In this document: positions 18,323 through 27,336 of the stretch, in pieces
Layout of the letters: each line of letters opens with the position of its first letter
How positions within the stretch are numbered: the first letter of the stretch is position 1
Origin: a bacterium YEK0313
GTDB lineage: Bacteria; Pseudomonadota; Alphaproteobacteria; Rhizobiales; Phreatobacteraceae
DNA: 64,000 nt
Assembly: GCA_000751295.2 (NCBI GenBank)
Contig: CCMO02000001.1
Span: forward strand, 3,810,615-3,874,614
Reading direction: 5' to 3'
Translations under genes and position numbers: made by a program
Notes under the pieces: generated by a model
Seen by the model: only the letters and a program-made list of their open reading frames with translations
The model's database searches: none
What the model was told of the DNA's origin: nothing

Positions 18323-18823
18323 TCAGAGCTTGGCAATGACGTCGCCGTAGGTCGCCATGTCGTCGGCGGCCATGCGGGCCACGACGATCTTGTCGGGGTC
18401 GCGCACCGGCTCGCCGCGCTTGATCGTGTCGACATTCTCCATGCCGTCCACGACCTTGCCCCAGACGGTGTACTGGCGGTCAAGGAAGCGGGCATCGTCG
18501 AAGACGATGAAGAACTGCGAATTGGCCGAATTCGGGTTCTGCGCCCGGGCCATCGAGACGATGCCGCGGATGTGCGGCTCCGCGTTGAATTCGGCCTTCA
18601 GGTCCGGATAGCGCGAGCCGCCGGTGCCGGTGCCGTGCGGGCAGCCGGTCTGGGCCATGAATCCATCGATTACCCGGTGGAACACGATGCCGTCGTAGAA
18701 GCCTTCCTTGACCAGCTTCTTGATGTGGTCGACATGGCCGGGGGCGAGATCCGGCCGCATGGCGATGATCACCCGGCCCTTCGTCGTCTCGAGGATCATC
18801 GTGTTTTCGGGATCGAGCGCCAT
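18323..18823 (-). CDS. Cyclophilin-type peptidyl-prolyl isomerase, cytoplasmic
   Basis: The 166-residue protein is a single cyclophilin domain without signal peptide. Core motifs are FYDGIVFHRVIDGFMAQTG (catalytic Arg in HRV), SMARAQNPNSANSQFFIVF and YTVWGKVVDGMENVD. It catalyses cis-trans isomerisation of X-Pro bonds. AAGGAGG lies 6 bases before the ATG. It is a tandem paralogue of the next gene upstream, which carries a signal peptide; the two share the GTGTG and PNSANSQFFI blocks. Confidence 0.94.
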   Translation of the reverse strand: MALDPENTMILETTKGRVIIAMRPDLAPGHVDHIKKLVKEGFYDGIVFHRVIDGFMAQTGCPHGTGTGGSRYPDLKAEFNAEPHIRGIVSMARAQNPNSANSQFFIVFDDARFLDRQYTVWGKVVDGMENVDTIKRGEPVRDPDKIVVARMAADDMATYGDVIAKL

Positions 18824-18856
18824 GGGCGGCCTCCTTCTGTTGTCTGCTTTATCGGA

Positions 18857-19426
18857 TCAACGGATGTCCGCGGCGACGCGGACGCGGACCATCCGGTCCG
18901 GATCGTTGCGCACCTGGCCGTTGTTGCGCGGATCGCCGCGCTTGATCTTGTCGACGGCATCCATGCCCTGCACCACTTGGCCGAACACCGTGTACTGGTT
19001 GTTCAGCGAGGGATATTCGTTGAACATGATGAAGAACTGCGAATTGGCCGAGTTCGGGTCCTGGGCGCGCGCCATGCCGAGCACGCCGCGCACGAAGGGC
19101 TCGCGCGAGAATTCGGCGTTGACGTTCGGCAACTGCGAACGGCCCGTGCCGGTGCCGGTCGGATCGCCGGTCTGGGCCATGAACCCGTCGATCACGCGGT
19201 GGAACACGATGCCGTTGTAGAAGCCCTGGCGGGCGAGCGTCTTGATCCGCTCGACATGGCGCGGCGCAAGGTCCGGCCGCAGCTTGACGATGACGGGGCC
19301 GTCCTTGAGCTCGATCACCAGGGTGTTTTCCGGATCGAGGCCGGCCGGCAGGCGGATCGCCTGGGCGGCAGCCGGCAGGACCGCGCCGAAGGCCAGCGCG
19401 TTGGCGAGGAAAAGACGACGTTTCAC
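18857..19426 (-). CDS. Cyclophilin-type peptidyl-prolyl isomerase, exported
   Basis: The 189-residue protein has an N-terminal signal (VKRRLFLANALAFGAVLPAA, cleavage near AQA) and a complete cyclophilin domain (FYNGIVFHRVIDGFMAQTG, GMARAQDPNSANSQFFIMF, YTVFGQVVQGMDAVD). It should act in the periplasm. No ATG fits, so the GTG at 19426 is taken as start; GGAG lies 9 bases upstream. It lies between coaD (23 bases upstream) and the cytoplasmic paralogue. Confidence 0.9.
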   Translation of the reverse strand: MKRRLFLANALAFGAVLPAAAQAIRLPAGLDPENTLVIELKDGPVIVKLRPDLAPRHVERIKTLARQGFYNGIVFHRVIDGFMAQTGDPTGTGTGRSQLPNVNAEFSREPFVRGVLGMARAQDPNSANSQFFIMFNEYPSLNNQYTVFGQVVQGMDAVDKIKRGDPRNNGQVRNDPDRMVRVRVAADIR

Positions 19427-19448
19427 GTATTCGATCTCCGCGTGAGGA

Positions 19449-19967
19449 TCAGGAGCGCTGCGGCGCCTTGGCGGCAACCTTGCCAGCCAGGGCGGTCGCG
19501 ACCGCCGGCGGCACGAACTGGCCGACATCGCCACCCATCAGCGCGATCTGGCGCACCAGCGTGGCGGTGACATGGCGAACGCTGGGCGAGGCCGGCAGAA
19601 AAATGGTCTGAACGTCCGGCGCCATGCCCGAATTCATGCCCGCCATCTGCATCTCGTAGTCGAGATCGGTGCCGTCCCTGAGGCCGCGGATGAACAGGCT
19701 GGCACCGGCGCGCTGGGCGGCCCAGACCGCGAGATCGTCGAAGGTGATGACCTTCAGCACGCAGTTCTCGGCGGCTGCGACCGGCGCGCAGACCGTCTGC
19801 AGCATCGCCATGCGCTCGTCGGCGCTGAACAGCGGCGCCTTGCCGGGATGCACGCCGATGCCGATCACCAGTTCATCGGCCAGCCGGCAGGCATGCCTGA
19901 TGACGTCGAGGTGGCCATTGGTCACGGGGTCGAACGAGCCCGTATAGAGCGCGACGCGTCTTGTCAT
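19449..19967 (-). CDS. coaD: Phosphopantetheine adenylyltransferase
   Basis: CoaD makes dephospho-CoA from 4-phosphopantetheine and ATP. The 172-residue protein starts MTRRVALYTGSFDPVTNGHL, with the T/HxGH nucleotidyltransferase motif NGHLD, and has FIRGLRDGTDLDYEMQMAGM and the ISSS-like region PASPSVRHVTATLVRQ. The ribosome site is weak. First gene of the coaD-cyclophilin-cyclophilin unit; the frame is open far upstream but that part overlaps the divergent M20 gene. Confidence 0.95.
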   Translation of the reverse strand: MTRRVALYTGSFDPVTNGHLDVIRHACRLADELVIGIGVHPGKAPLFSADERMAMLQTVCAPVAAAENCVLKVITFDDLAVWAAQRAGASLFIRGLRDGTDLDYEMQMAGMNSGMAPDVQTIFLPASPSVRHVTATLVRQIALMGGDVGQFVPPAVATALAGKVAAKAPQRS

Positions 19968-20078
19968 GCATGTTCGCTTAAACAAGCAGGCCGCCACACG
20001 CAAGGGAACCATGCCGGTCACGCGTTGCGCGGAGCCGCCGGCATTGCGAAGAATGCGGCCCCGAAGGAGACGCTCACA

Positions 20079-21242
20079 ATGTCGCAGGCAGACGAAACCC
20101 GCATCACCCAATGGCTGAGCGACCAGCGCCAGGCCATGCTCGACCTGCTGCGCGACGTGGTCGACATCGATTCCGGCTCCTACGACAAGGCCGGCGTCGA
20201 CGCCGTCGGCGCGCGCTTCGAGCAGTTCCTGGCGAGCCAGGGCATCGAGACCTGGCGCGAAGCGCACGGCGTTTTCGGCGATGCCATCCACGCCAAGGTG
20301 GGCGAGCCGGGCACGAATGAAAAGCCTATCCTCTTGATGGGGCACCGCGACACCGTCTTCCCCAAGGGCGAGGCCAGCCGTCGGCCCTTCACGATCGACG
20401 GCAACCGGGCCTACGGCCCCGGCGTCTGCGACATGAAGGCCGGCATCGTGATGAACCTGTTCGTCGCCGCCGCCTTCAAGAAGTTCGGCGGCGCGCCCTG
20501 CCCGATCAAGGTGCTGATCACCTCGGACGAGGAGATCGCCTCGCCCTCGTCGCGGCCGGTGATCGAACGCGAGGGCCGCGCCGCCCGCGCGGTCTACAAT
20601 TCCGAACCCGGCCGGCCCAGCGGCAATGTCATTGCCGGGCGCAAGGGCGGCGTCTTCATGCGCTTCGAGGTGTTCGGCAAGGCGGCCCATTCCGGCGGCA
20701 ATTTCACCAGCGGGATCAGCGCGATCGGCGAACTCGCCCACAAGATCGTGGCGATCCACGCGCTGACCGACCTCGACAAGGGCATTACCCTCAATGTCGG
20801 CCTCGTCTCGGGGGGCCAGTCGGTCAATACGACTGCGCCCCATGCCGAAGGCCAGATCGACCTGCGCTATGTCGATCCCGCCGACCGGAAACGGACGCTC
20901 GAGGCGATCGAGAAGATCATGGCGAACGCCACCGTGTCGGGCACGACGGCCAGGCTTGAGATCAAGGGCGAGTTCCTGCCGGTCGTGCAGACCGAGGCGG
21001 CGAAAGCCATCTTCACGGCCTATCAGACCGCCGCCAAGGAGTCCGGCCTGACGGTCGATGGCGAGTTCTCCGGCGGCTGCGCCGATTCCGGTTTTACGGC
21101 TTCGGTCGGCACGCCGACGCTCTGCGGCGTCGGACCGGTCGGCGGCCTTGCCCATACGGTCGAGGAATATATGGACATCGACACCATGGTGCCGCGCGCC
21201 CAGGCGCTGGCGCTGTCGATCCTGCGGACGCAGGTCGACTGA
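20079..21242 (+). CDS. M20-family metallopeptidase (glutamate carboxypeptidase-like)
   Basis: The 387-residue protein has the M20 two-zinc site: GHRDTVFPKG (His and catalytic Asp), GPGVCDMKAGIVM (bridging Asp), TSDEEIASPSS (catalytic Glu pair), SEPGRPSGNVIAGRKG and, near the C terminus, GLAHTVEEYM (last His). The central dimerisation part has FGKAAHSGGNF. It resembles carboxypeptidase G2-type enzymes that release C-terminal glutamate, though the substrate is uncertain. GAAGGAGA precedes the ATG at 20079. No signal peptide seen. Confidence 0.9.
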   Translation: MSQADETRITQWLSDQRQAMLDLLRDVVDIDSGSYDKAGVDAVGARFEQFLASQGIETWREAHGVFGDAIHAKVGEPGTNEKPILLMGHRDTVFPKGEASRRPFTIDGNRAYGPGVCDMKAGIVMNLFVAAAFKKFGGAPCPIKVLITSDEEIASPSSRPVIEREGRAARAVYNSEPGRPSGNVIAGRKGGVFMRFEVFGKAAHSGGNFTSGISAIGELAHKIVAIHALTDLDKGITLNVGLVSGGQSVNTTAPHAEGQIDLRYVDPADRKRTLEAIEKIMANATVSGTTARLEIKGEFLPVVQTEAAKAIFTAYQTAAKESGLTVDGEFSGGCADSGFTASVGTPTLCGVGPVGGLAHTVEEYMDIDTMVPRAQALALSILRTQVD

Positions 21243-21248
21243 TCCGCC

Positions 21249-22628
21249 TCACCGCCCTTGCGGCGCCGGCAACAGAACGAGCGCTGCGCCGGCGCCGATC
21301 GCGGCCATGACCGCCGCCACGACAAAGAGCCTCACGAAACCGGCCGCCAGCGTCGCGCCAAGCACGGCAATGCCCAGCGCAAAACCCGCCTGGCGCAGCA
21401 CCACGGTGACCGCCGCCGCCATGCCTGTCGCGCCGGCCGGTGCGAGCGCCACCACAGCGCCTGACAATTGCGGATGGGCGAGCGCCGCGCCGAAGCCGCT
21501 TGCCGCCATGCCGGCGAGCCCGAGGCCGTAGAAACCAAGGCCTGCGGCGATCGCCAGCGCGGCATTGCCCGATGCCATCAGAATGAGCCCTGCCCCGAAC
21601 AGGCCTTTCCAGCCGAAGCGTCCCGCAAGACGCGCACCGAACGGCGGCAAGACCAACATAGGCAGCGTCGCTGCCAGCAGCGCCAGACCGCTTCGGCTTG
21701 CGGACATGCCGAACGTTCGCTCCAGAAACAGCGGCAGATAGACCAGCACGGCCCAATAGCTGACCGAAACCGCAGCGAGCAGGATGGCGATACCCGCCAT
21801 GGGCCGCTGCCCGAACAGCCTGATGTCGAGGATCGGGCGTGGCCGGCGCGCCTGCTGCGCCACGAAGCCTCCGGCGAGACCGCAGCCCGCCGCGAGCGCC
21901 AGTGCCGGCCAGAGCAAGGCGCTCGTCGAGGCCGCCGCTCCGGCCTGCAGCAGCGCCACGATGGCCAGCCCCAGGGCACTCGTCATCAGCACGATGCCCG
22001 TCACGTCGGACGGTGTCGGATCGGCGGCGCGGCTCTCGGCCACCAGGCGCGGCAGGATCCAGGCAAGGGTAAGGCACAGCGGCACGTTGACGAGGAAGAT
22101 CCAGCGCCAGCCGAAGCTCATCGCCACCAGCCCGCCGAGGGTCGGCCCGATCGCCATGGCCATGCCGGAGACGACGCCCATGGCCCCGAAGGCCCGCGCC
22201 CGATCGGCCGGTTCGCGATAGGCATCGGCGATGAGAGCGATCGCGCCGGTCACCACGAAGGCGGCTGCCGCCCCCTGCAGCGCGCGGGCGGCCCAGATCA
22301 GTGGCCCGCTCCAGGCAAGCCCGCAGAACAGTGAGGCCAGGGCGAAGACAAGGTTGCCGGCGATCAGCACGCGCCGGCGGCCGTGGCGATCGGCCGCCGC
22401 GCCGGCGGCCAGGAGCAGCCCGGTAAAGGCGAGGCTATAGGCATCCATCACCCAGGCGAAGCCGGCAAGGCCGAAGCCGAGATCCTGGCCGATGGTCGGC
22501 ATGGCCACGACGACCGCGGTCACGTCGAGCTGGGTCAGGAAGGCGCCCATAGCGAGCGCAAGGGCCGGCGCGAGCGCGTGAACGCGCGACCCGGCGGCTG
22601 CCGGAGCGGCGGCGCGGAATTCGGACAT
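21249..22628 (-). CDS. MFS multidrug-type exporter (DHA2/EmrB-like)
   Basis: The 459-residue membrane protein has the DHA2 N terminus FLTQLDVTAVVVAMPTIGQD, the loop GAAADRHGRRRVLIAGN, and motif C-like GVVSGMAMAIGPTLGGLVAM. About 13-14 hydrophobic segments are seen. Proton-driven drug export is likely by family. The ATG at 22628 gives the family N terminus. Divergent from a LysR regulator with a 75-base gap, a common regulator-exporter pair. Confidence 0.9.
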   Translation of the reverse strand: MSEFRAAAPAAAGSRVHALAPALALAMGAFLTQLDVTAVVVAMPTIGQDLGFGLAGFAWVMDAYSLAFTGLLLAAGAAADRHGRRRVLIAGNLVFALASLFCGLAWSGPLIWAARALQGAAAAFVVTGAIALIADAYREPADRARAFGAMGVVSGMAMAIGPTLGGLVAMSFGWRWIFLVNVPLCLTLAWILPRLVAESRAADPTPSDVTGIVLMTSALGLAIVALLQAGAAASTSALLWPALALAAGCGLAGGFVAQQARRPRPILDIRLFGQRPMAGIAILLAAVSVSYWAVLVYLPLFLERTFGMSASRSGLALLAATLPMLVLPPFGARLAGRFGWKGLFGAGLILMASGNAALAIAAGLGFYGLGLAGMAASGFGAALAHPQLSGAVVALAPAGATGMAAAVTVVLRQAGFALGIAVLGATLAAGFVRLFVVAAVMAAIGAGAALVLLPAPQGR

Positions 22629-22703
22629 GGGAAGGCCTGTCGGTTGCCCGCCTAATCTCGCAGACCGCCCGATCGCGCGCCAACGCCAAGGGTTCACATC
22701 GAC

Positions 22704-23660
22704 ATGAATCCATTTCATGATGGCCAAATGCGCACCCTGCCCCCCTTCGACGCCCTGGTCGCCTTCGACACCGCCCTGCGCCTGCGCAGCATGACGCTGG
22801 CGGCGGCCGAGCTCGGCCTGACGCAGAGCGCGGTCAGCCACCGGCTGCGGCGGCTCGAAGACTTCATCGGCACGCCGCTGATGCTGCGTTCCGGCAACGG
22901 GCTGGCGCCCACGCCCGCAGGCGCGGCCCTGGCCGCCGGTCTCGCCGACCTGCTCGACGGCTTGGCGGACCTGCGCGTGCGCTGCCGGGCCGCGGCTTCG
23001 TCATCGGCCCTGCAGGTCGGCGTCGGCGCGGCGCTGGCCGATCATTGGCTGGTCCGACGCCTGCCGGCCTTTGCCGCCGCCCATCAGGACATGGCGGTCG
23101 CGCTCACCGTGATGACCAGCGAGGCTGAGGCGCGCGCGGCAAGCCTCGATGTCCAGGTCACATGGCAGCCCGTCGCCACGGCCCGCTCCACCTCGACCCA
23201 GCGGCTGCTGTTTCACGAGCAGGTCTTTCCGGTCTGCCATCCGCGCCTGCTGCCGGGCGGCCGGATGCTGGACGCTCCGGCCGCACTCGCCCGCCTGCCG
23301 CTGCTGCACAAGGGCGAACCAGGCCGCAATGCCGGCGCAGAATGGTCCTGGGTGACCTGGTTCGACCGGCTCGGTCTCGACGGCAGGCCCGCGGTGAGCC
23401 TGCGTTTCGGTACGATCGGCACGGCGATCGCCGCGGCACTCGAAGGCGCCGGTGTCGTGCTCGCGCGTTCGCTGCTGGTCCACGACGCGCTCGCCGACGG
23501 CCGCCTCGCGCGGGTCCTGCCCGCGCACTGGGACATGGCGTCCAGCAAGGCCCATCTGGTGCGCTGGCCGGCGGCCCTCGGCAGCGATCCCCGGGTGCGG
23601 CGGTTCACGGCCTGGCTGGTCGCGGAGGCCGACCGGACCATGGCGTCCGCCGCGGCCTGA
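22704..23660 (+). CDS. LysR-family transcriptional regulator (GcvA-like)
   Basis: The 318-residue protein has an N-terminal winged helix-turn-helix (LPPFDALVAFDTALRLRSMT, then LAAAELGLTQSAVSHRLRRL, about 11-60) and a substrate-binding effector domain (about 95-310). The LPPFDALVAF start is GcvA/AmpR-like. Alternative start ATG at 22728 is possible. It probably controls the divergent exporter; the effector is unknown. Confidence 0.9.
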   Translation: MNPFHDGQMRTLPPFDALVAFDTALRLRSMTLAAAELGLTQSAVSHRLRRLEDFIGTPLMLRSGNGLAPTPAGAALAAGLADLLDGLADLRVRCRAAASSSALQVGVGAALADHWLVRRLPAFAAAHQDMAVALTVMTSEAEARAASLDVQVTWQPVATARSTSTQRLLFHEQVFPVCHPRLLPGGRMLDAPAALARLPLLHKGEPGRNAGAEWSWVTWFDRLGLDGRPAVSLRFGTIGTAIAAALEGAGVVLARSLLVHDALADGRLARVLPAHWDMASSKAHLVRWPAALGSDPRVRRFTAWLVAEADRTMASAAA

Positions 23661-23680
23661 CCTTTCTCGCGGCCCAAAGA

Positions 23681-23708
23681 CAATGGCCGGGCACAGGCCC
23701 GGCCATTG
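23681..23708. terminator. Hairpin between the LysR gene and gyrA (convergent ends)
   Basis: CAATGGCCGGGC (23681-23692) pairs exactly with GCCCGGCCATTG (23697-23708) around ACAG. It lies between two convergent stop codons, so it may end both transcripts. The T tract is poor on both strands (TCTTT on minus). Confidence 0.5.
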
Positions 23709-23731
23709 GATCGGCATCGGATGCGGAACGA

Positions 23732-26488
23732 TCAGGCGTCCGGGGCGCCCTCGGCCTCGCCGGCGCCCTCACCGCCTTCGGCTTCGGTCTCGTCGTCGGC
23801 CTCGCCTTCGTCGGTGATGCGCTCGACCGAGACGACCTTCTCGGTCTCGTGCGTATCGAACACGATGACGCCCTGGGTCGAGCGGCCGGCGACGCGGATG
23901 CCGTCCACCGGGCAGCGGATCAGCTGCCCGCCGTCGGTGACCAGCATGATCTGGTCGCGGTCCTCCACGGGGAAGGAGGCGACGAGGCGGCCGTTGCGCT
24001 CGTTGACCACCATGGCGACGATGCCTTTGCCGCCGCGGCCAGTGATCCGGTACTCGAAGGTGGAGGTGCGCTTGCCATAGCCGTTCTCGGACAGGGTGAG
24101 CACCACCTGCTCGGCCGCCGACATCTCGGCATAGCGTTCCGACGACAATTCGCCGGTGCCGGCCATCTCCTCGTCGTCACCGCCCTCCTCGCCGGTCACG
24201 GCCCGGCGCATCTTCAGATAGGCCGAGCGCTCTTCCGACGTCGCCTCGAAATGGCGCAGGATCGCCATGGAGATGACGCGGGCGTCCTCGGCGAGCGTGA
24301 TGCCGCGCACGCCCATGGAATCGCGGCCCTTGAACACGCGCACCTCGTCGACGGCGAAGCGGATGCACTGGCCGGTATCGGTGGTCAGCAGCACGTCGTC
24401 GGCTTCCGAGCAGACCGCGACATTGACGATCGCCTCGCCCTCGTCGAGCTTCATGGCGATCTTGCCGTTCCGGTTCACCTGCACGAAGTCCGACAGCTTG
24501 TTGCGCCGGACCGTGCCGCGCGTGGTCGCGAACATCGCATCCAGGGTCGCCCAGGTGGTCTCGTCCTCGGGCAGCGGCAGGATGGTGGTGATCCGCTCCT
24601 CCGGCTCGAGCGGCAGGATGTTGACGAGGGCCTTGCCGCGTCCCTGCGGCGGCGCCAGCGGCAGACGCCAGACCTTCAGCTTGTAGACCTGGCCGCGCGA
24701 GGAGAACAGCAGCAGCGGCGTGTGGGTATTGGCCACGAACAGCCGGGTGACGAAATCCTCGTCCTTGGTCTGCATGCCCGAGCGGCCCTTGCCGCCGCGG
24801 CGCTGAGCCCGGTAGGTCGAGAGCGGCACGCGCTTGACGTAGCCGGTATGCGAGACGGTGACGACCATGTCCTCGCGCTGGATCAGGTCCTCGTCGTCGA
24901 GGTCGCCGCCATGTTCGAGGATCTCGGTCTTGCGCGGTGTCGCGAACTCCGCCTTCACCGCCGACAGCTCGTCCTTGATGATGGTCTGGATGCGCAGGCG
25001 CGAGCCGAGAATGTCGAGATAGTCGACGATCTCCTCGGCGAGCTTCTTCAGCTCGTCGCCGATCTCGTCGCGGCCAAGGGCGGTCAGGCGCTGCAAGCGC
25101 AGGTCGAGGATGGCGCGGGCCTGGGTCTCCGACAGCTTGTAGGTGCCGTCCTCGCCGATCGGGTAGCGCGGGTCGTCGACGAGGCGAATGAGCGGCGCGA
25201 TGTCGACCGCGTTCCACTGCGGCGCCATCAGGCGCTCGCGGGCGGTGGCCGGATCGGGCGCGGTGCGGATGATCCGGATCACCTCGTCGATATTGGCCAC
25301 CGCGATGGCCAGGCCGCACAGGACGTGGGCGCGCTCGCGCGCCTTGCCGAGCAGGAACTTGGTACGCCGGCTGACCACGTCCTCGCGGAAGGCGATGAAG
25401 GCGGTCAGCAGGTCCTTGAGGTTCATCACCTCCGGCCGGCCGCCGTTCAGGGCCACCATGTTGCAGCCGAAGCTGGTCTGCAGCGCGGTGAAGCGGAACA
25501 GCTGGTTCAGCACGACGTCGGCCACCGCATCGCGCTTCAGCTCGATGACGATGCGCATGCCCTCGCGGTCGCTCTCGTCGCGGAACTCGGCGATGCCCTC
25601 GATCCGCTTCTCGCGCACCAGCTCGGCAATGCGCTCGAGCATCTGCGCCTTGTTCACCTGGTACGGGATCTCGGTGACGATGATCGCCTCGCGCTCCTTG
25701 CGCACGGTCTCGATCGACGTGCGCGCGCGCATGATGATCGAGCCGTGGCCGGTCTCGTAGGCCGAGCGGATGCCGGAGCGGCCGAGGATCAGGCCGGCAG
25801 TCGGGAAATCGGGGCCTGGAATGATCTCGAGCAGTTCGTCGACCGAGATCTCCGGCTTGTCGATGGTGGCGAGGCAGGCATCGACCACCTCGCCCAGATT
25901 GTGCGGCGGAATGTTGGTCGCCATGCCGACCGCAATGCCGCCGCCGCCATTGACCAGCAGGTTCGGGAAGCGCGCCGGCAGCACCGTCGGCTCGCGCTCG
26001 GAATTGTCGTAGTTGTCCTGGAAGTCGACGGTCGCCTTGTCGAGGTCCGACACCAGCTGGTCGGAGATCTTCTGCAGCCGGACCTCGGTATACCGCATGG
26101 CCGCCGGCATATCGCCGTCGACCGAGCCGAAATTGCCCTGGCCTTCGACCAGCATGACGCGCATGGAGAAATCCTGCGCCATGCGCACCAGCGCGAAATA
26201 GACCGACTGGTCGCCGTGCGGATGGTATTTACCGATGACGTCGCCGACCACGCGCGCCGACTTGCGATAGGGCTTGTTCCACTCGTAGCCGTTCTCGTGC
26301 ATCGAATAGAGGATGCGCCGGTGCACCGGCTTCAGGCCGTCGCGGGCATCGGGAAGCGCGCGGCTGACGATCACGCTCATGGCGTAATCGAGATAGCTGC
26401 GGCGCATCTCGTCGGTGATCGAGATCAGGCGAATTTCGGTCGGGTCCGAGGGCGTATTGCCCGCGGGCGTATCGTTGTCGTCAGCCAA
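23732..26488 (-). CDS. gyrA: DNA gyrase subunit A
   Basis: GyrA is the cutting and rejoining subunit of gyrase. Numbering from a TTG start at 26488 gives 918 residues: LADDNDTPAG then ITDEMRRSYLDYAMSVIVSR, catalytic Y133 in AAMRYTEVRL, GyrA box QRRGGKG in the C-terminal pinwheel, and an acidic tail (ADDETEAEGGEGAGEAEG). No ATG lies at a suitable place; GGAAGAA precedes the TTG. The quinolone region reads HGDQSVYFALVRMAQ: Q94 and F98 take the places of E. coli S83 and D87. The last 50 residues are rich in Asp, Glu and Gly. Confidence 0.96.
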   Translation of the reverse strand: MADDNDTPAGNTPSDPTEIRLISITDEMRRSYLDYAMSVIVSRALPDARDGLKPVHRRILYSMHENGYEWNKPYRKSARVVGDVIGKYHPHGDQSVYFALVRMAQDFSMRVMLVEGQGNFGSVDGDMPAAMRYTEVRLQKISDQLVSDLDKATVDFQDNYDNSEREPTVLPARFPNLLVNGGGGIAVGMATNIPPHNLGEVVDACLATIDKPEISVDELLEIIPGPDFPTAGLILGRSGIRSAYETGHGSIIMRARTSIETVRKEREAIIVTEIPYQVNKAQMLERIAELVREKRIEGIAEFRDESDREGMRIVIELKRDAVADVVLNQLFRFTALQTSFGCNMVALNGGRPEVMNLKDLLTAFIAFREDVVSRRTKFLLGKARERAHVLCGLAIAVANIDEVIRIIRTAPDPATARERLMAPQWNAVDIAPLIRLVDDPRYPIGEDGTYKLSETQARAILDLRLQRLTALGRDEIGDELKKLAEEIVDYLDILGSRLRIQTIIKDELSAVKAEFATPRKTEILEHGGDLDDEDLIQREDMVVTVSHTGYVKRVPLSTYRAQRRGGKGRSGMQTKDEDFVTRLFVANTHTPLLLFSSRGQVYKLKVWRLPLAPPQGRGKALVNILPLEPEERITTILPLPEDETTWATLDAMFATTRGTVRRNKLSDFVQVNRNGKIAMKLDEGEAIVNVAVCSEADDVLLTTDTGQCIRFAVDEVRVFKGRDSMGVRGITLAEDARVISMAILRHFEATSEERSAYLKMRRAVTGEEGGDDEEMAGTGELSSERYAEMSAAEQVVLTLSENGYGKRTSTFEYRITGRGGKGIVAMVVNERNGRLVASFPVEDRDQIMLVTDGGQLIRCPVDGIRVAGRSTQGVIVFDTHETEKVVSVERITDEGEADDETEAEGGEGAGEAEGAPDA

Positions 26489-26703
26489 AGGGTTCTTCCG
26501 ATGGGGCGGGATCGATGGCCCGCTGGTACTCGTGTTTCTAGCCGATTCCTTGACGTGAAACCAACCCAATCGACTCTTCCGCCGTCGCCGATTTCGCTTT
26601 CCTTTCAAATATTTATGGAGAGCACTTCGCAGCCTGTGGACGAAGCTGCCACGAAATGGGCACAAAGGAGCCGGCGCGGTGGCCTTCAAGGGGGGCGAAA
26701 GCC

Positions 26704-27327
26704 ATGGAATTCCTGACCAATGCGCTGGTGACGCTGCTCGTCATCGTCGAGCCGCTGGCGCTCGTGCCGATCTTCCTGGCGACGACCCAGGGCTTCTCCG
26801 CCGACCAGCGCCGGCAGGTCGCCTGGCGCGCCAGCGTCATCGCCTTCGTCCTGCTGTCGCTCTGCGCCTTCTTCGGCGAATGGCTGCTGACCCGGCTGGG
26901 CATTTCGCTGCCGGCCTTCCGCATTGCCGGCGGACTGCTTCTGTTCTCGATCAGTTTCGAGATGATTTTCGGCCTGCGCGCCGGCCGCAAGAGCGCGGTC
27001 GAGCGCGAGGAGATCGACAAGGACCACATCATCCGGGTGGCGGCCTTTCCCATGGCCATACCGCTGCTGGCCGGCCCCGGCGCCATCGCGGCCACCCTGC
27101 TGCTTGCCGGCCAGACCGGCGGCAGCCCGAGCCTGATGGCCGGCCTGATCGCCGTGCTCGCCGTCGTCATCGTCCTGTCCTGGCTGTGCCTGCGCATTGC
27201 CGAAAGGGTGAACCGCCTGCTCGGCACGCTCGGCAATGTCGTGGTCTCGCGCCTGCTCGGCATCATCCTGGCGGCCCTGGCCGTGCAGTTCATCATCGAC
27301 GGCATACGCGCCGCGATCCGCGCCTGA
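26704..27327 (+). CDS. MarC-family integral membrane protein
   Basis: The 207-residue protein has six predicted helices and MarC-type blocks: ALVTLLVIVEPLALVPIFLA at the N terminus, then RIAGGLLLFSISFEMIFG and AFPMAIPLLAGPGAIAATLL. Function is unknown; the old link to multiple antibiotic resistance is not supported for the family. The ATG at 26704 gives the typical start MEFLTNALV. Divergent from gyrA. Confidence 0.88.
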   Translation: MEFLTNALVTLLVIVEPLALVPIFLATTQGFSADQRRQVAWRASVIAFVLLSLCAFFGEWLLTRLGISLPAFRIAGGLLLFSISFEMIFGLRAGRKSAVEREEIDKDHIIRVAAFPMAIPLLAGPGAIAATLLLAGQTGGSPSLMAGLIAVLAVVIVLSWLCLRIAERVNRLLGTLGNVVVSRLLGIILAALAVQFIIDGIRAAIRA

Positions 27328-27336
27328 CGCGGCAGG

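Noticed and set aside
23162..26716. Very long open frame on the plus strand opposite gyrA
   Set aside because: It mirrors gyrA in a high-GC codon pattern, has Arg/Asp/His-rich low-complexity text, and has no domain or ribosome site. gyrA on the other strand is certain.
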